Below are positions 49,172 through 60,419 of a stretch of 64,000 nt of DNA, piece by piece. Source of the stretch: Parasponia andersonii (taxonomy: Eukaryota; Streptophyta; Magnoliopsida; Rosales; Cannabaceae). Numbering within the stretch: the first letter of the stretch is position 1; each line of letters starts with the position of its first letter. The notes beneath the pieces were generated by a model that was given only the letters and a program-made list of their open reading frames with translations, ran no database searches and had not been told where the DNA came from. The stretch is from positions 225,873-289,872 of the forward strand of contig JXTB01000321.1 of the NCBI GenBank assembly GCA_002914805.1, read 5' to 3'. A program made the translations under genes and the position numbers.

Positions 49172-51740
49172 GATGATGACAAACATTGATTTATGAAATA
49201 AAAAAAAATATGCAATAAGGATATGAAAATATAAAATTTGACAAATTTACCATAATCCTTACCATATTTTAAATTTCATCTCAAAATATGCTTGAGAAAG
49301 TAAAAAGACTTCTCCCTCTTTTTAACTTAATTAAGTATCATAAGTATATTATAAGAAAACTAGAAATACGTGCTAAACAAATTTCTCTTCCTTAAAATAT
49401 GCACACTCATAAATGAATCTTTTTATCTCAATATTTATAAATCAACATTATTTTCCCCCTTTTGACATCATTAAAAAGATATAAACAAATTTCAAATAAA
49501 ATATCACACAAAAATCGATCTATCTCTTTGAAATAAGTTTTTTCCCACATAAATTCACAATATTATTCTTCTCCATTTGAATTCATGACAAAAGTAGAAA
49601 AAAAAAGTAATACACAAACAATTTTCTCCCCATATGAAAAATAGTATGACAAGTTAAACAATAAGGAGATATGGAGGAATCTAGAATTGAATAATTTTCA
49701 AATTAAGAATAACAGTATCAAACATAAGATTAAGCAAAAAAATGATGCCAAAGTGAAGATAGGAGCATTCTTTTTATCTTTGACAAAACTTCTTCTATTG
49801 ATAATAAGTATGACAAATATAGCATATTCAAAATAGAGAAGTTGCATCTAATCAAGATCATAAAAACTCTAAATCTTAATATTTTACTTGTTGAAAATAT
49901 ATTTCTCTAAGTATAATCTTCATAAAGCATAGGAGAAATTTAAATCATTAAAGCACAACAATGAAATAATTTCTTTTTTTTATTCAATTTCATTCAAACT
50001 ATATAGAGCATATAAAAAAAATGATGCATTCAAAAAGATATATGACCAATTTAGCACAAGTAAATTATAAATAGGCTCTCCCTCGAAATATGCTTAATAA
50101 AAAGAGAGTAAAACTCCCCCTGGAACTTATAAAGTATGCATATTTTGAATATTCTTGCTCATAGATACCAACTATGTGAAGAAAACATAGAATAACCAAG
50201 TTTGATACCAATTAAAACTATGCCAATTGATACCAATTGTATTTTGAAAACTTATATCAAGTTGATATCAATTGAATTTAAATCAAATATAAAATGACCA
50301 ACTAGATACCAATTGAATTAATTTAAAATAAAGCACATTCTTCTCATTCTTTTGATATCATCAATATAAATTTGCATAAATATGAAGGATAAGATTGATA
50401 CTAATTAACAAATACAAAGTAAAAATATGAATGAGCAACCAATAATAAGTAACCAATCCAAACATAACATATTATTCAAGTTTAAACAACCATAAGAAAT
50501 AGATGTTTGGAAAAAAAAATAAAGCATAACAAAATATGTCATGAAAACTAATGAGAACCTTGTATATAATATTTATTAAAAATTTGTTCTCAAAATATTA
50601 TAGGATGAAAAATCATGCACAAATATTCATAATGACAAAATTACAAAATATAAACATTGAATTCAAGTAATACGTCATTTTGAGTTCAAATACAATACTA
50701 ATATAGATAAAATAATTCAATTAATTATGTACAGTGTTTATCATGTAAAAACTATCAAATATTTGCACAAATATAAGAGTTTAAGCAATATGCATTGTGC
50801 AATTATTTTGAATCATATATGAATAATTAATGTGTCAATCAAAATTAAGCTCATAAAAATTCAAATAAGACCAAAAAAAGTGAGTGAAAATGTTTAAACG
50901 CCTTAAATACTCGTCATCCTGTGAGTTTTCAGTAGACCAAAATAAATTTTCAATCTGCCGATTCTAGTAGTGAAAAAGTCATTTCTAGAACACTTTTTCG
51001 GTAGACCGAAAGCGGTAGACCGAAAGAGGTTTTGGTCTACCAAAAACTCTGTTTTTGTAGTTATTTGAAAATTTTTGTTTGAAAAACGATAAAAACAATT
51101 AAACCAAAAAACTAAAATAATGAGAAAACATCATTTTGAAAGCATGTAATTATTTTTGAAGATTTGAGCAAAACAAATAATATTCAAACAAAAAAACTCA
51201 ATAGAATTCATCATAATCAACCATATCAATTTTTTTTTTTCTGTTTCGATGTCTTCATAGACTTTTAATACTCGAGTTTAAAATTTTTAAGAAGACATAC
51301 CTTGATTGATTAATAAATATTCTATCCTTCCAAAAACTCTTCATTTTTTTTGTATTGAGGTTGGGCTTAATTTTTATCGTTTGATTTGTCATTAAGCTCT
51401 AATCTTTCAAGCTTAATACTATACCTATAACAATATTATCTATGATTTTCTCTTTACAGGAGTCATTAGTTTCATCAAATATCACCCGCATAGATTCATC
51501 TACTACTTAGTTCTTTTGTTGAAAAATACTCTTTATGCATTACTAGTAGTAGAGTAACTAAGAAAAGTTCCAACATCGGGTTTGGAAACAAAATTTTCAA
51601 AGTTATCTTTAGTGTTTTAAAAAATATTTATATCCAAAGACTCTAAAATAATCAATATTGGATTTTTTATCATTTCAAAACTCATAATGGTTTTTATTCA
51701 AAAAATTTTAATCAATGCTCGATTTAAAACATCACAAATA
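49172..51740 (-). other. Copia-3 internal region without recognisable coding sequence
   Basis: About 2.6 kb between the polypurine tract and the faint integrase remnant. It should hold reverse transcriptase, RNase H and perhaps an env-like gene, but I cannot read any of them. Repeated GATACCAATTG-like motifs occur at 50160-50310, and palindromic GGTAGACCGAAA motifs at 50995-51025. Confidence 0.55.
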
Positions 51741-51749
51741 GTATTGACA

Positions 51750-52060
51750 ACTTTGGCCTAAAAGTATTTAGTAATATATTTGTATTCGACATGGTCAAGG
51801 CCATTTTGAAACAAATAAAGAAAATCATGTAAAATTTTTTGGAAAATTTTCAACTAACTCAAAAGCATAATATTTTTCAAAAACAATTAAATTGATTTCC
51901 AAAATGACATGTTTTACAGATCTTGTTATTTCCAAAGATTAAACTAGGTAAACTATAACAAGATTCCTTTACTAAAGTTTTGAAAATATAACCATACTAG
52001 CATGTCCAAATCTTTTATGCCAAAATTAATAAATATTTTTTTAAAATAAAACAAATATCT
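51750..52060 (-). pseudogene. Copia-3 pre-integrase/integrase remnant
   Basis: On the minus strand, fragments such as LDMLVWLYFQNFSKG and MSFWKSI follow the usual copia order (H-LGHAS, then C-x2-C of the zinc-binding part, then the D-x-FGP region). They are full of stops and substitutions. Confidence 0.5.
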
Positions 52061-52477
52061 TGACTTGAAAACATTTTAACAAAGATAAAAATAATTTTGT
52101 TTTGATCAAAAGATATAATCTCATTTGTTCAAAAATTTTCAAATTGAATATTTGAAAGGCTAAAAGAAAAACTCAATAACTCTAATCACTTAGTTGACAA
52201 AAATTAAGTAAATTATATTTCTAGTAAGATATTCTCAAAGATAAGTAAAGAATTGTTACCAATATATTTATGCCAATGACCTTGCTTTTTGTGATGTCTC
52301 CAAAAATAAAATATCCACTATCATTTTTTTGTGAAAGTTCAGAGCTTGGGGATGTCATCGGTCAAGTACTTGGAACAACTCTTTATTGCTTGTTACTACA
52401 ACAAAGATTCAAGTATAGATTTTTGGTACCCACACAACTTTGGGTCCTTGGGGGTTAGTCTTTGAATTCTTTGGTAC

Positions 52478-53753
52478 TCATTCTTGTTTGATACCAAAAT
52501 ATGCATTTTTCTTAATAAAGCATAAAAAACTAATATGACCATTTCGGTTACAATAATTGTATACATATTTTGAGTCACTACTAGATGTTGCTTTGACAAA
52601 AAAAGCTTTTAGATACTTTTGTTTTATAAAGTTTTTATATCTTATATCTCCTTTGTCAAAAACACATCTTTGTCTACCAAGCATTAAATCAAAATTCTTC
52701 TTTCCATTGGTAAAATTGTGAACAATGTTGGTTAAATCTAAAATATTTTCTTTTAAGAAAGTATTTTCATTTTTCAAAGATATACATAGATCACAAGTCA
52801 AAACAACTTCCTTTTCTTTTGAAAATTTCTCAAGTTCTTTTGATAAAAAAGATAATTTCTTCTTGAGAATATTATTTTTCAAACAAACAATTTATAGCTA
52901 TCATGCAATTCATTAAAATCATTAAGGAGCTCATTGTATTATAACTCTTTTTCAATACTTTCATCATCAAAATCATTACTATCATCACTTTTATCAAGAT
53001 AATCATCATGTAAGTAAATATTGAGTTCGAAAGAATTTGTCTCATCATTGATAGCCATGAAGCACATATTGTCTTCTTAATCTCCTTCATTGCTTTCTTT
53101 CATCAAAGTCTTATGTGTCATGAGTGAACCCATGAGTTCTTCTAAAGGAAGTTTGGTGAGATCCTTTGCTTCTTGAATTGCCACCACTTTGCTTCTACAT
53201 GCTCTAGGAAGACTCCTAAGCACTTTGCTCACCAAATTTATGTTAGAAAATAATTTCCTAAGAGCATTGAGAGAGTTAATAATAGTAGTGAATCTAGAAA
53301 TATTTGTATAATAGTTTCATCTTTATGTATCTTGAATAATTCGTATTGGTGAGTAAGAATATTGATTTTTGTCTCTTTCAAAAAATTTGTGCCTTGATAT
53401 GACACTTCAAGAATATTCCACATATCATTAGCATTTGTTGCTTTTTAAACATTATTGAATATATTTCTATCCATACCACGAATCAAAATATGCATAGCTC
53501 TACCATTCTTTGAAAAAGCAATTTTATCATGTATATCATATTCATCAATCTCTTTATCAACAAACTTATCACCAATATTTTTCTTAAAAACAAATAGACC
53601 TTTAGTAACAATATGCCATAAATCAAAATTTAAAGATTGTATATATATAAATATCCTACTTCTCCAGTAATTAAAATCGGTTCTATTGAAAAATTGTGTT
53701 CTAGTTGAAAACCCCCCATTTGGAAGATTTTGAAAATTGTTTGGGTATGTCAT
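52478..53753 (-). pseudogene. Copia-3 gag remnant
   Basis: ATG at 53753 lies 34 bp inside the primer-binding site. The 102-residue first piece has FFNRTDFNYWRSRIFIYIQS and LNFDLWHIV, the N-terminal copia gag. The next (53423-53238) has MWNILEVSYQGTN and HQYELFKIHKDETI. The last (52882-52478) has a coiled coil, LGRQRCVFDKG and a zinc knuckle (CNRNGHISFLC) whose first Cys is Tyr. Frameshifts or stops separate the pieces. Confidence 0.85.
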
Positions 53754-53786
53754 CTCAAGACAGTTAAGTCTTTAAAATTTGAGTAC

Positions 53787-53803
53787 CAAGCTCTGATACT
53801 AAC
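53787..53803 (-). other. Copia-3 primer-binding site
   Basis: On the minus strand, directly after the LTR end, GTTAGTATCAGAGCTTG differs by one base from the initiator-Met tRNA-complementary TTGGTATCAGAGC pattern. Confidence 0.88.
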
Positions 53804-56800
53804 TGTTAACTATTGTTAACCCAAAGTTGACAACATAAGAGGGGGGTGAATTAGGTTTTAAAATATTTTAAGAAACTTTTCAACTATTTAAAATCACATA
53901 CCACTATTTTGAAACTTTTAACCTAAATCAACAATAATATCAAATATATAGAAATAATACCAAGTATATCAAGTACACTATATATCAAACACTCAAATAA
54001 ATAGCTTGCAATAAAGTAAAAAGTATAAGGATAGAGAAGATGTACACTCAGTTTTTATGAGATTCGACAAACGTGACAGTTTGCCTACATCCTCGGCTCT
54101 TGGTAACTTGCTTTGAGCTTGCACTATACGAATTAAGATTGTGGGCTTGACTGACCTTTGTATACAATAAGTGATTTCTCCTTAGATACACTCATGCCTT
54201 TACAATAGTCTTAACTCCAGCTCTATCTTGCCTAACCTTGGACTGTTTTGACTCCGGTGCTAATCCTCACCTACACAGATTGTTTAGACAATGGTACCAA
54301 TCTCACCAACTCATGGGTCTTTTAGGCCCCAGTGACAACCTCCTACACTCGGATTATTTGACTCCGATGGCAACCTTACCTAAATCGGGTTGTTTAGACT
54401 TTGGTGGCAACGTCAGCTATATATGGGTTATTTATGATTCCGGTGGTAACCTCATCTCTACTCAAATGATTTTTCAATATAAGAGTGAACACACTCACAA
54501 ACTCTCTTCTCAAAAGTAATAAATACAATTTTGGCTTAGAAAATTTGAAAATAATACACAATAGATGCTCTAAGATTAACTCAATATGATTTGAAAATCA
54601 ATTCAATATAAGAATAAGCTTTTGTACTTTGAAAGTAGTTGGATAACAATTTAAGTTCATGCAAAATCTTTTTCAAGTCTTAAAATAACTTATATTTATA
54701 AGCTTGAATAAAAACTAGCCATTTATAATCGTTAGACATATTTTTTGCCATTTTCGATAGACAAAAAGTAAATTTTCAGTCGACCAAAAATACTAGTCGT
54801 TGGTAGTGCTTTTTCAACGGTCAAATTTTAACAGATATATTTTTCTCACTATCATTTTCAGTAGACCAGTGGAATTTTCAGTAGACCGAAAACCTTGCTT
54901 ATTTTGACAGTTTCAACATTTGGCTATTTTTTAGATTTTGATAGTTTTTGGCATTTTTCAAAAGTTGACTTCTAAACTTGTTTTAAACACCTTAAAAACA
55001 TTATAAATCAATTTGAAAAAAGTATTTTGGATATTACAAACTTATTTTAGTTTCAAAAAGATATTTAACAATAATATAGAAAGTGGTCATATCAAAATGC
55101 TGGTGTTAGTTGGAATAAATTTCCGGAAAATCTTTTCATAAAATCATTTTCAAGAACACCATAGTTTTGTAAAATCAAGAAGCGCAGCGGAATTGGTCGT
55201 TTAAAATTTTTCTTTTACAAAATGTTTCGGATCATGATCTAACATAAATTAACTCTTGATCTAGACAAGAACAATACTCGGATTCACTCTACAACCTTCT
55301 TGTCTTCCCATCTATTCTCGAAAGCCGTTTGATTGATCCGGTAGGTAGTCACCTTCTTGATTCCCAATAAAGAGATCCGTAGATGAACAAGAAGACAATC
55401 TCCTCGAACCGATTTCTCCGGGATGGCCGAAACACCAAGGACAGTGAATCCCTAGTGGTGGTCGATTTTCTCTGCTCTCTCTCTCTCTCTATTATGCGTG
55501 TGATACTATCTTCCCGTGAGAGTGTTTCACGTGTAACACTTGTATATATATGCTAAAGAACTTTTCTCTTAACTATAGAGAGATTAGTAAACCCTAATGT
55601 GCTTATTGGGTTTGTTGGGCTCAACTGATCATCAAATAACTATTAGGCTTTAATTTGAGCTAGACAGGGGACCAGATGGATTCATAAAGCCCAAGCTCCA
55701 ATAGACCATATACCCAATATCATAATTAACTCTTAATTATGATTTGGCCTTGTCTATTAATATTGAGGCATACCACTATAGGCCCAATATTGAACTTTTG
55801 GACTAAATGTCATTTATTTTTCTGTAAAGCTTATTAACAATTAATTAGCTTGATCCATTTAGCATATACTATACCTATAGACATACCCCCAATGCAATGC
55901 TGTACTAGTAGGGTAAAATTACCGTATTATCCCTCTAGTACATATTTACCTTTGAGTTACCATTTTTCATCTAATGGATAATAGTTGACTATAGTGTTTG
56001 TATCTGCTTATACAAACACAGTCAAATTCATATAGTGAATACCAGGGCCCTGGTTTATATTATCTAAGTACTTGAAAAAACTCAAAGTGACATCATATGC
56101 ATGGTGTCCATCATGAAAAACGTTCTACATATATCATATACTTTATCTTCCAAGATACCAGAGTTCAAACCATAAATCAGAACTAGTCCTTTAGTAACCC
56201 AAAAGATTAAACACATGAAAGTAAGTTCGTTAATCACTAGGATTAAGGTTTTCTACAATAGTGCTAGATTAGTAAAATTAGAAATTTGAGTTACGGCACT
56301 TAACCTCAAATTCTAATTAACTAGGTCCTGCTCGATGCTGTTATAACTTTCTTATAATATACTAGTGTTTCTATCCGAAAACTCACTTCGATAATTAGAG
56401 AATTTATTAATTAAATAGACAATACTACATTCTATGGCATAGTAAAATATTCCATCTTCAAGAAGCAGAATGCAAACAATTTAATTTAGACATAATGAAA
56501 TAAAGAATATAATGTCTCCCACATATGAACTCATCATATGAATAATTCTTTATTACTCATTTCATATCTTGGAATCTTTTAGATGTTTGCATAAGATAAA
56601 CATACACATCACATATATATCAATGAGACATAAATAAAATAGAAATTCATAACATTGAATTTATTAATAACAAATAGATACTAAATAATCCAATAAATAT
56701 TATTTATAATGTCTAAATAATAAACTGCTTTATAAGACATTATTCCAACACAAAACACATTCTAGTTTGCAAATAGAAAATCTCTTTTTAGCCTATATCA

Positions 56801-57193
56801 AATAATTATGATTTCAAATATATTTGTAACTTATTTTAACTTATGTTTCAAAGAATATTTTACCCATTCAAAATCATTATTTTCTATTTTCAAACTTCTA
56901 TAATAAAATAACCAATATAAAGAGAATTGTATACACAATAAACTAAATCAAATATAATACTAAATATGAAATATATCATATCTAAGCATGGTCTTGTATT
57001 TTAATTGTCCATCTTCAAGTTTGATTCTAATAAGTCTAATATGCATCTATCTTCAAGCTTGCTTCCTTGATTAAGTTGAGTTAGAACTTCTAAAGCTATT
57101 TCACTACATATAAGTTAAATCATTAGTACTAAATCAAATATTTGTTATCTTCAAAATAAGAGTGAGTAAGATTGAAACCTCATTTTCTCAACA
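53804..57193 (-). repeat. Copia-3 5' LTR, split by a solo LTR
   Basis: Homologous to 47404-49157. The insertion of 1653 bp plus a 5-bp duplication explains the extra length; without it the LTR is about 1732 bp. Confidence 0.9.
55098..56750 (-). mobile_element. Copia-type solo LTR (1653 bp) inside the Copia-3 5' LTR
   Basis: In minus orientation it begins TGTTGGAATAATGTC and ends AACTAACACCAGCA. CAAAA flanks both ends (55093-55097 and 56751-56755). The empty site is preserved in the sister LTR near 48667. It contains no coding sequence. A CT run (55475-55491), a TATA-like TATATATA near 55546 and AGGGTTTA near 55590 fit LTR promoter architecture. Confidence 0.93.
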
Positions 57194-57198
57194 AGAGT

Positions 57199-58390
57199 TT
57201 TTAGGGAAAAAAATAAATAAATCCAGAAATTTAAATGCTATAAGAACAAATAAATCACAAAAAAAAAATTCACAATATAGCAAATAAAGGAAATGACATA
57301 GTAAGTTTTAAGAAAAATCAAGCTAAGTCTTATATTTTATACAATTTCCTTTAAATAATTACGCTTTATTACTGGGGTACTACGAGGACTAGTAACAGTC
57401 TCTGTCTCCCAGGATAAGATGGTTCACGAATAGCAATGTTGTACCAGTTTGCTACTCTCAACGAACTGAGTCACGTCCAAACTCTATCACCAAGACAATT
57501 CTAAGAAGGCTTGACCACCTAAGAAGTCAATTACGAAGAAGAACTCGAATTCTCACAACTACCAACAAACTCTTCCCTAGTCGCCACAGAGATAAAATTG
57601 GGAGATAGGCTATTTTGGTATTTGGAAAAGTGAAAACTCTTGCGTAACCACCATAGAGATAAAATTGAGAGATAGAAAGACTATTTTAGGGTCTGAAAAG
57701 GTGAAGAAGATAGTCTCTTTTTATAATGATTAAGGGGAATTATGCATTAACATGGCAAAAATATAAACTCTTGCCTAACTGCTACAAGATAAAATTGAGA
57801 GATAAAAAGAGAGATTCTTTTTTTATAATACTCAAAGGAGAATTATGCATTAACATTGTAAAAACATAAAATCTTGCCTAATCATCACAGAGATAAAATT
57901 GAGAGATAGAAAGACTATTTTGATACATGTAAAAGTAAAGACTCTTGCCTAACTGCCATAGAGGTAAAATTAAGACATAGAGATAAAATTAAGACATAGA
58001 AAGACTATTGTGATATTTTGGTGTATGTAATAGTAAAAGAGATGGTCTCCTTTTATAATACTAAAGATAGAAATATGTTGGTATGTGTAAAAGTAAAGAC
58101 TATCACCTAACAGGCGTATATGTTAGGTCGGTATGTGATTCGCACCCTGCGTGCAGGTGCAAGAGAGAGTTTCTCAACTTATTAAGTTACCAAGTTTCAA
58201 CCACTTCACTTTGGGTATCAATTTCTCAATTCATCCAAACTCCGTTTTAGGCATATTAATATATCATTTCAATTTATTCACAAAAGAAAATATAATAAAA
58301 TCAAGAGTGTCCAGCAACACAAAATGAATCCCACTCAATTCCATGTCTCAAAATGGCCATTTACAATGGTTTATAAACCATTTTCCAACA
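57199..58390 (-). mobile_element. Solo LTR (1192 bp) related to Copia-2 LTRs
   Basis: It matches the Copia-2 LTRs over the GGTTCACGAATAGCAA region and the end TTTACAATGGTTTATAAACC before CCAACA. Both sides carry AGAGT (57194-57198 and 58391-58395). The left terminal dinucleotide is TT instead of TG. Extra length compared with Copia-2 comes from repeated AGATAAAATTGAGAGATAGA units at about 57590-58020. Confidence 0.83.
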
Positions 58391-58476
58391 AGAGTAGGGT
58401 TTCCAAGGTATAATGAATATTTCTTAGGCTTGGAGTATCAGATCAAATATTTGGGCCCTTTCTAGACTTCAATTAA

Positions 58477-59592
58477 AGGTTTTGAATATTTATACCTATT
58501 TTTTAAAAAATATTATCAAATTTATGACCTTTTAAAAATAATAATAATCCGTATGACTTTTTTATAGTATTTTTCTAAATGCTTTGGAAGCTAGAAAATG
58601 CGATGGAATTTTAGTAAATAAGTCATCTTTTTTTTTTATATATATAAAAAACTACAAAGGTTTCCGGGAAACCAATTTGGTTTCCTATTAGCGGAATGTT
58701 AAGTATGTAAATCACATGAAATCACAAAGGTTTCTTAGAAACTAGTTTAGTTTCCTTTAATCGAATGTCCTACACATAAGTAAATCATATGAAACCACGA
58801 ATATTTCTGGAAAATCATTATGGTTTTTTTTTGCTGAATATCTTGTAGCTAATTAAATCACAGGAAACCACAAAGATTTCTTGGAAATCATCGTGGTTTC
58901 TTTTTAGCAGAATGTCCTATAGCTAAGTAAATCACATGAAACCACGAAAGTTTCCTATAAATTATTGTGATTTCTTTTTCAAATCACAAGAAAAAAAAAT
59001 TTTCTTGAAAGCTATTGTGATTTTCTTTTTACAAAATGTCCTGTATCAAGAATTGGGTGAGGTATTGAATAAAAATGCTAAAGAATATGATCAAGTTATC
59101 AAATTAAGTAATTATATTTTTGAAGTAAAAATAACAGAAATATATATTGATTTTTAGATTATGGCAACTAATTTCTAATAAATAAATTATTTTCTAGTAA
59201 TTAATAATTGAACTAATCAAATAGTTTTACTATTTATGATATAAACTAATTTGATTTTTAGTTTTTATTAACTAAATAATTATGATATTTATGGTAGAAA
59301 CCAATATAGTTGTTAGTTTTTAGTAACCAATTTGGTTTTTAGTTTCCAGAATTCAATTAGTTTATGATTTCTAATAATAAATTGATAATTAGTTTTAAGA
59401 GTGATCAGCTACAAGTAAACTAGTAGCAAAAAGAAACGAGAAAAGAATGGAAATTTTAAGACATTATTTAGTCTTTCTTAGCAAAAATTTGTTATTTTTC
59501 TAAAAAAAAAAAGTAGTATAAAAATAAGTAAAAATTTGGACATAGTATTCTTGGTATTATTTATCAAAGATAGTACTAGGTATCTTTATCCT
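58477..59592. mobile_element. Mutator-like TIR element, copy 2 (about 1.1 kb), inside the intron
   Basis: Same structure and orientation as 43598-44800: ends GGTTTTGAATATTTATACC and GTATCTTTATCC, a tandem GAAACCAC array (58650-59040) and the conserved fragment (59045-59130). Flanks TTCAATTAA (58468-58476) and TTTAATTAA (59593-59601) form a 9-bp duplication with one change. Confidence 0.72.
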
Positions 59593-60227
59593 TTTAATTA
59601 ATAATTTAGAGAATCAAGAGCATTTGTATTGTTGAATATCCTATTATAAACTAGGAAAAATATAAAAATATCTCTAGTTTAGGCGATATGTTCAGTTTAT
59701 TTTTGAGTCCGTAGAAATAGCAAAACACCATTTTAGATTTTAAATCGCATCAAATTGGCCCCTTCATCTAATTTGGTCACAAAATTTACGTAAGTTTTTT
59801 TTTTTAATTTAAAAAAGGAGTAAAATACCCTGGCTATAACCTTACTAAAAAAACACCAATAAAATTGTAGGCAAAATTATCCCTTAATATTGGAATAACA
59901 GAAAAGAATTGAACTTGAAACAAAATAGCGACAATGAACTAAGAAAACATAACCAAACGAAATTAAAATTTGTAAATTAAAAATATTAGACTTTAAACAA
60001 AGGTAATATTTATGTACATAAATTTTGACAATTAGAGAGTGGTTGAAATTTTGAAATGATTTGTTAATCGAAGTGGATATTTTTGTTATGTTTGAGAACC
60101 TGACCATAAATCAAGTATTTGGTCGAAACTCAAGGAATAGCCTTATAATTTTCCTTATAGAAACTATCTATTGACGATTCTTTTTGGCCCAAAACTACTT
60201 TCACTGTATTATGGATATTTCATTCAG
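59593..60227. other. Right part of the intron, no gene seen
   Basis: AT-rich. Holds a single arm similar to the MITE at 43056-43512 (near 59820-59870). The pyrimidine-rich end before TTCATTCAG fits a splice acceptor. Confidence 0.5.
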
Positions 60228-60419
60228 GGATTTTCTTCATGCTTGAGCTATAGGACTTCACCAGACCCATCCAAAAGCATTCTTCCAGCCAGAGCTGCGA
60301 TCAAGTCCATAGACAGAGTTAAAGGACCATTTGACCCTTCTAATATAGAGTACCTTCAAAAAGGCCTATCATGGGAAGAGTTTAAAACCAGTCTCCCATC
60401 CAAATCTGAAGATAGCTAG
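60228..60419 (+). CDS. Conserved plastid-type protein of unknown function, exon 2
   Basis: After the acceptor at 60227 the frame reads GFSSCLSYRTSPDPSK, then ILPARAAIKSIDRVKGPFDP and IEYLQKGLSWEEFK, ending at TAG 60417-60419. The phase-0 join to exon 1 (LIFK before GFSS) gives a continuous, family-like protein. The Pro/Arg-rich middle and the GLSWEEFK end look conserved. No catalytic motif is recognisable. Confidence 0.8.
   Translation, partial: GFSSCLSYRTSPDPSKSILPARAAIKSIDRVKGPFDPSNIEYLQKGLSWEEFKTSLPSKSEDS

Larger units (their letters stand above)
47404..57193 (-). mobile_element. Copia-3: SIRE/Maximus-type copia element, minus strand
   Basis: LTRs at 53804-57193 (5', with a 1658-bp insertion) and 47404-49157 (3'). 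The primer-binding site (GTTAGTATCAGAGC, minus strand, 53790-53803) abuts the 5' LTR, and the polypurine tract AAAAAGGAGGAGAT (49158-49171, minus strand) abuts the 3' LTR. Flanks AGAAT (47399-47403) and AGAGT (57194-57198) are a target duplication with one change. Gag is readable and pol is nearly erased. The CATCATCAAAAAGGAGG-type 3' end and the long LTRs (about 1.73-1.75 kb) fit the SIRE/Maximus lineage. Confidence 0.88.
46860..60227 (+). other. 13.4-kb intron of the plastid-type gene, filled with transposons
   Basis: Donor GTCGGT at 46860 and acceptor TTCATTCAG ending at 60227 keep the reading frame between the two exons. Inside are Copia-3 (47404-57193) with an embedded solo LTR, another solo LTR (57199-58390), TIR element copy 2 (58477-59592), and about 0.54 kb and 0.63 kb of other sequence at the two ends. 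Confidence 0.75.

Noticed and set aside
47997..54519. Open frames in the Copia-3 LTRs (47997-48179 and 54238-54519)
   Set aside because: Homologous LTR positions do not keep the same frame open, so these are chance frames.
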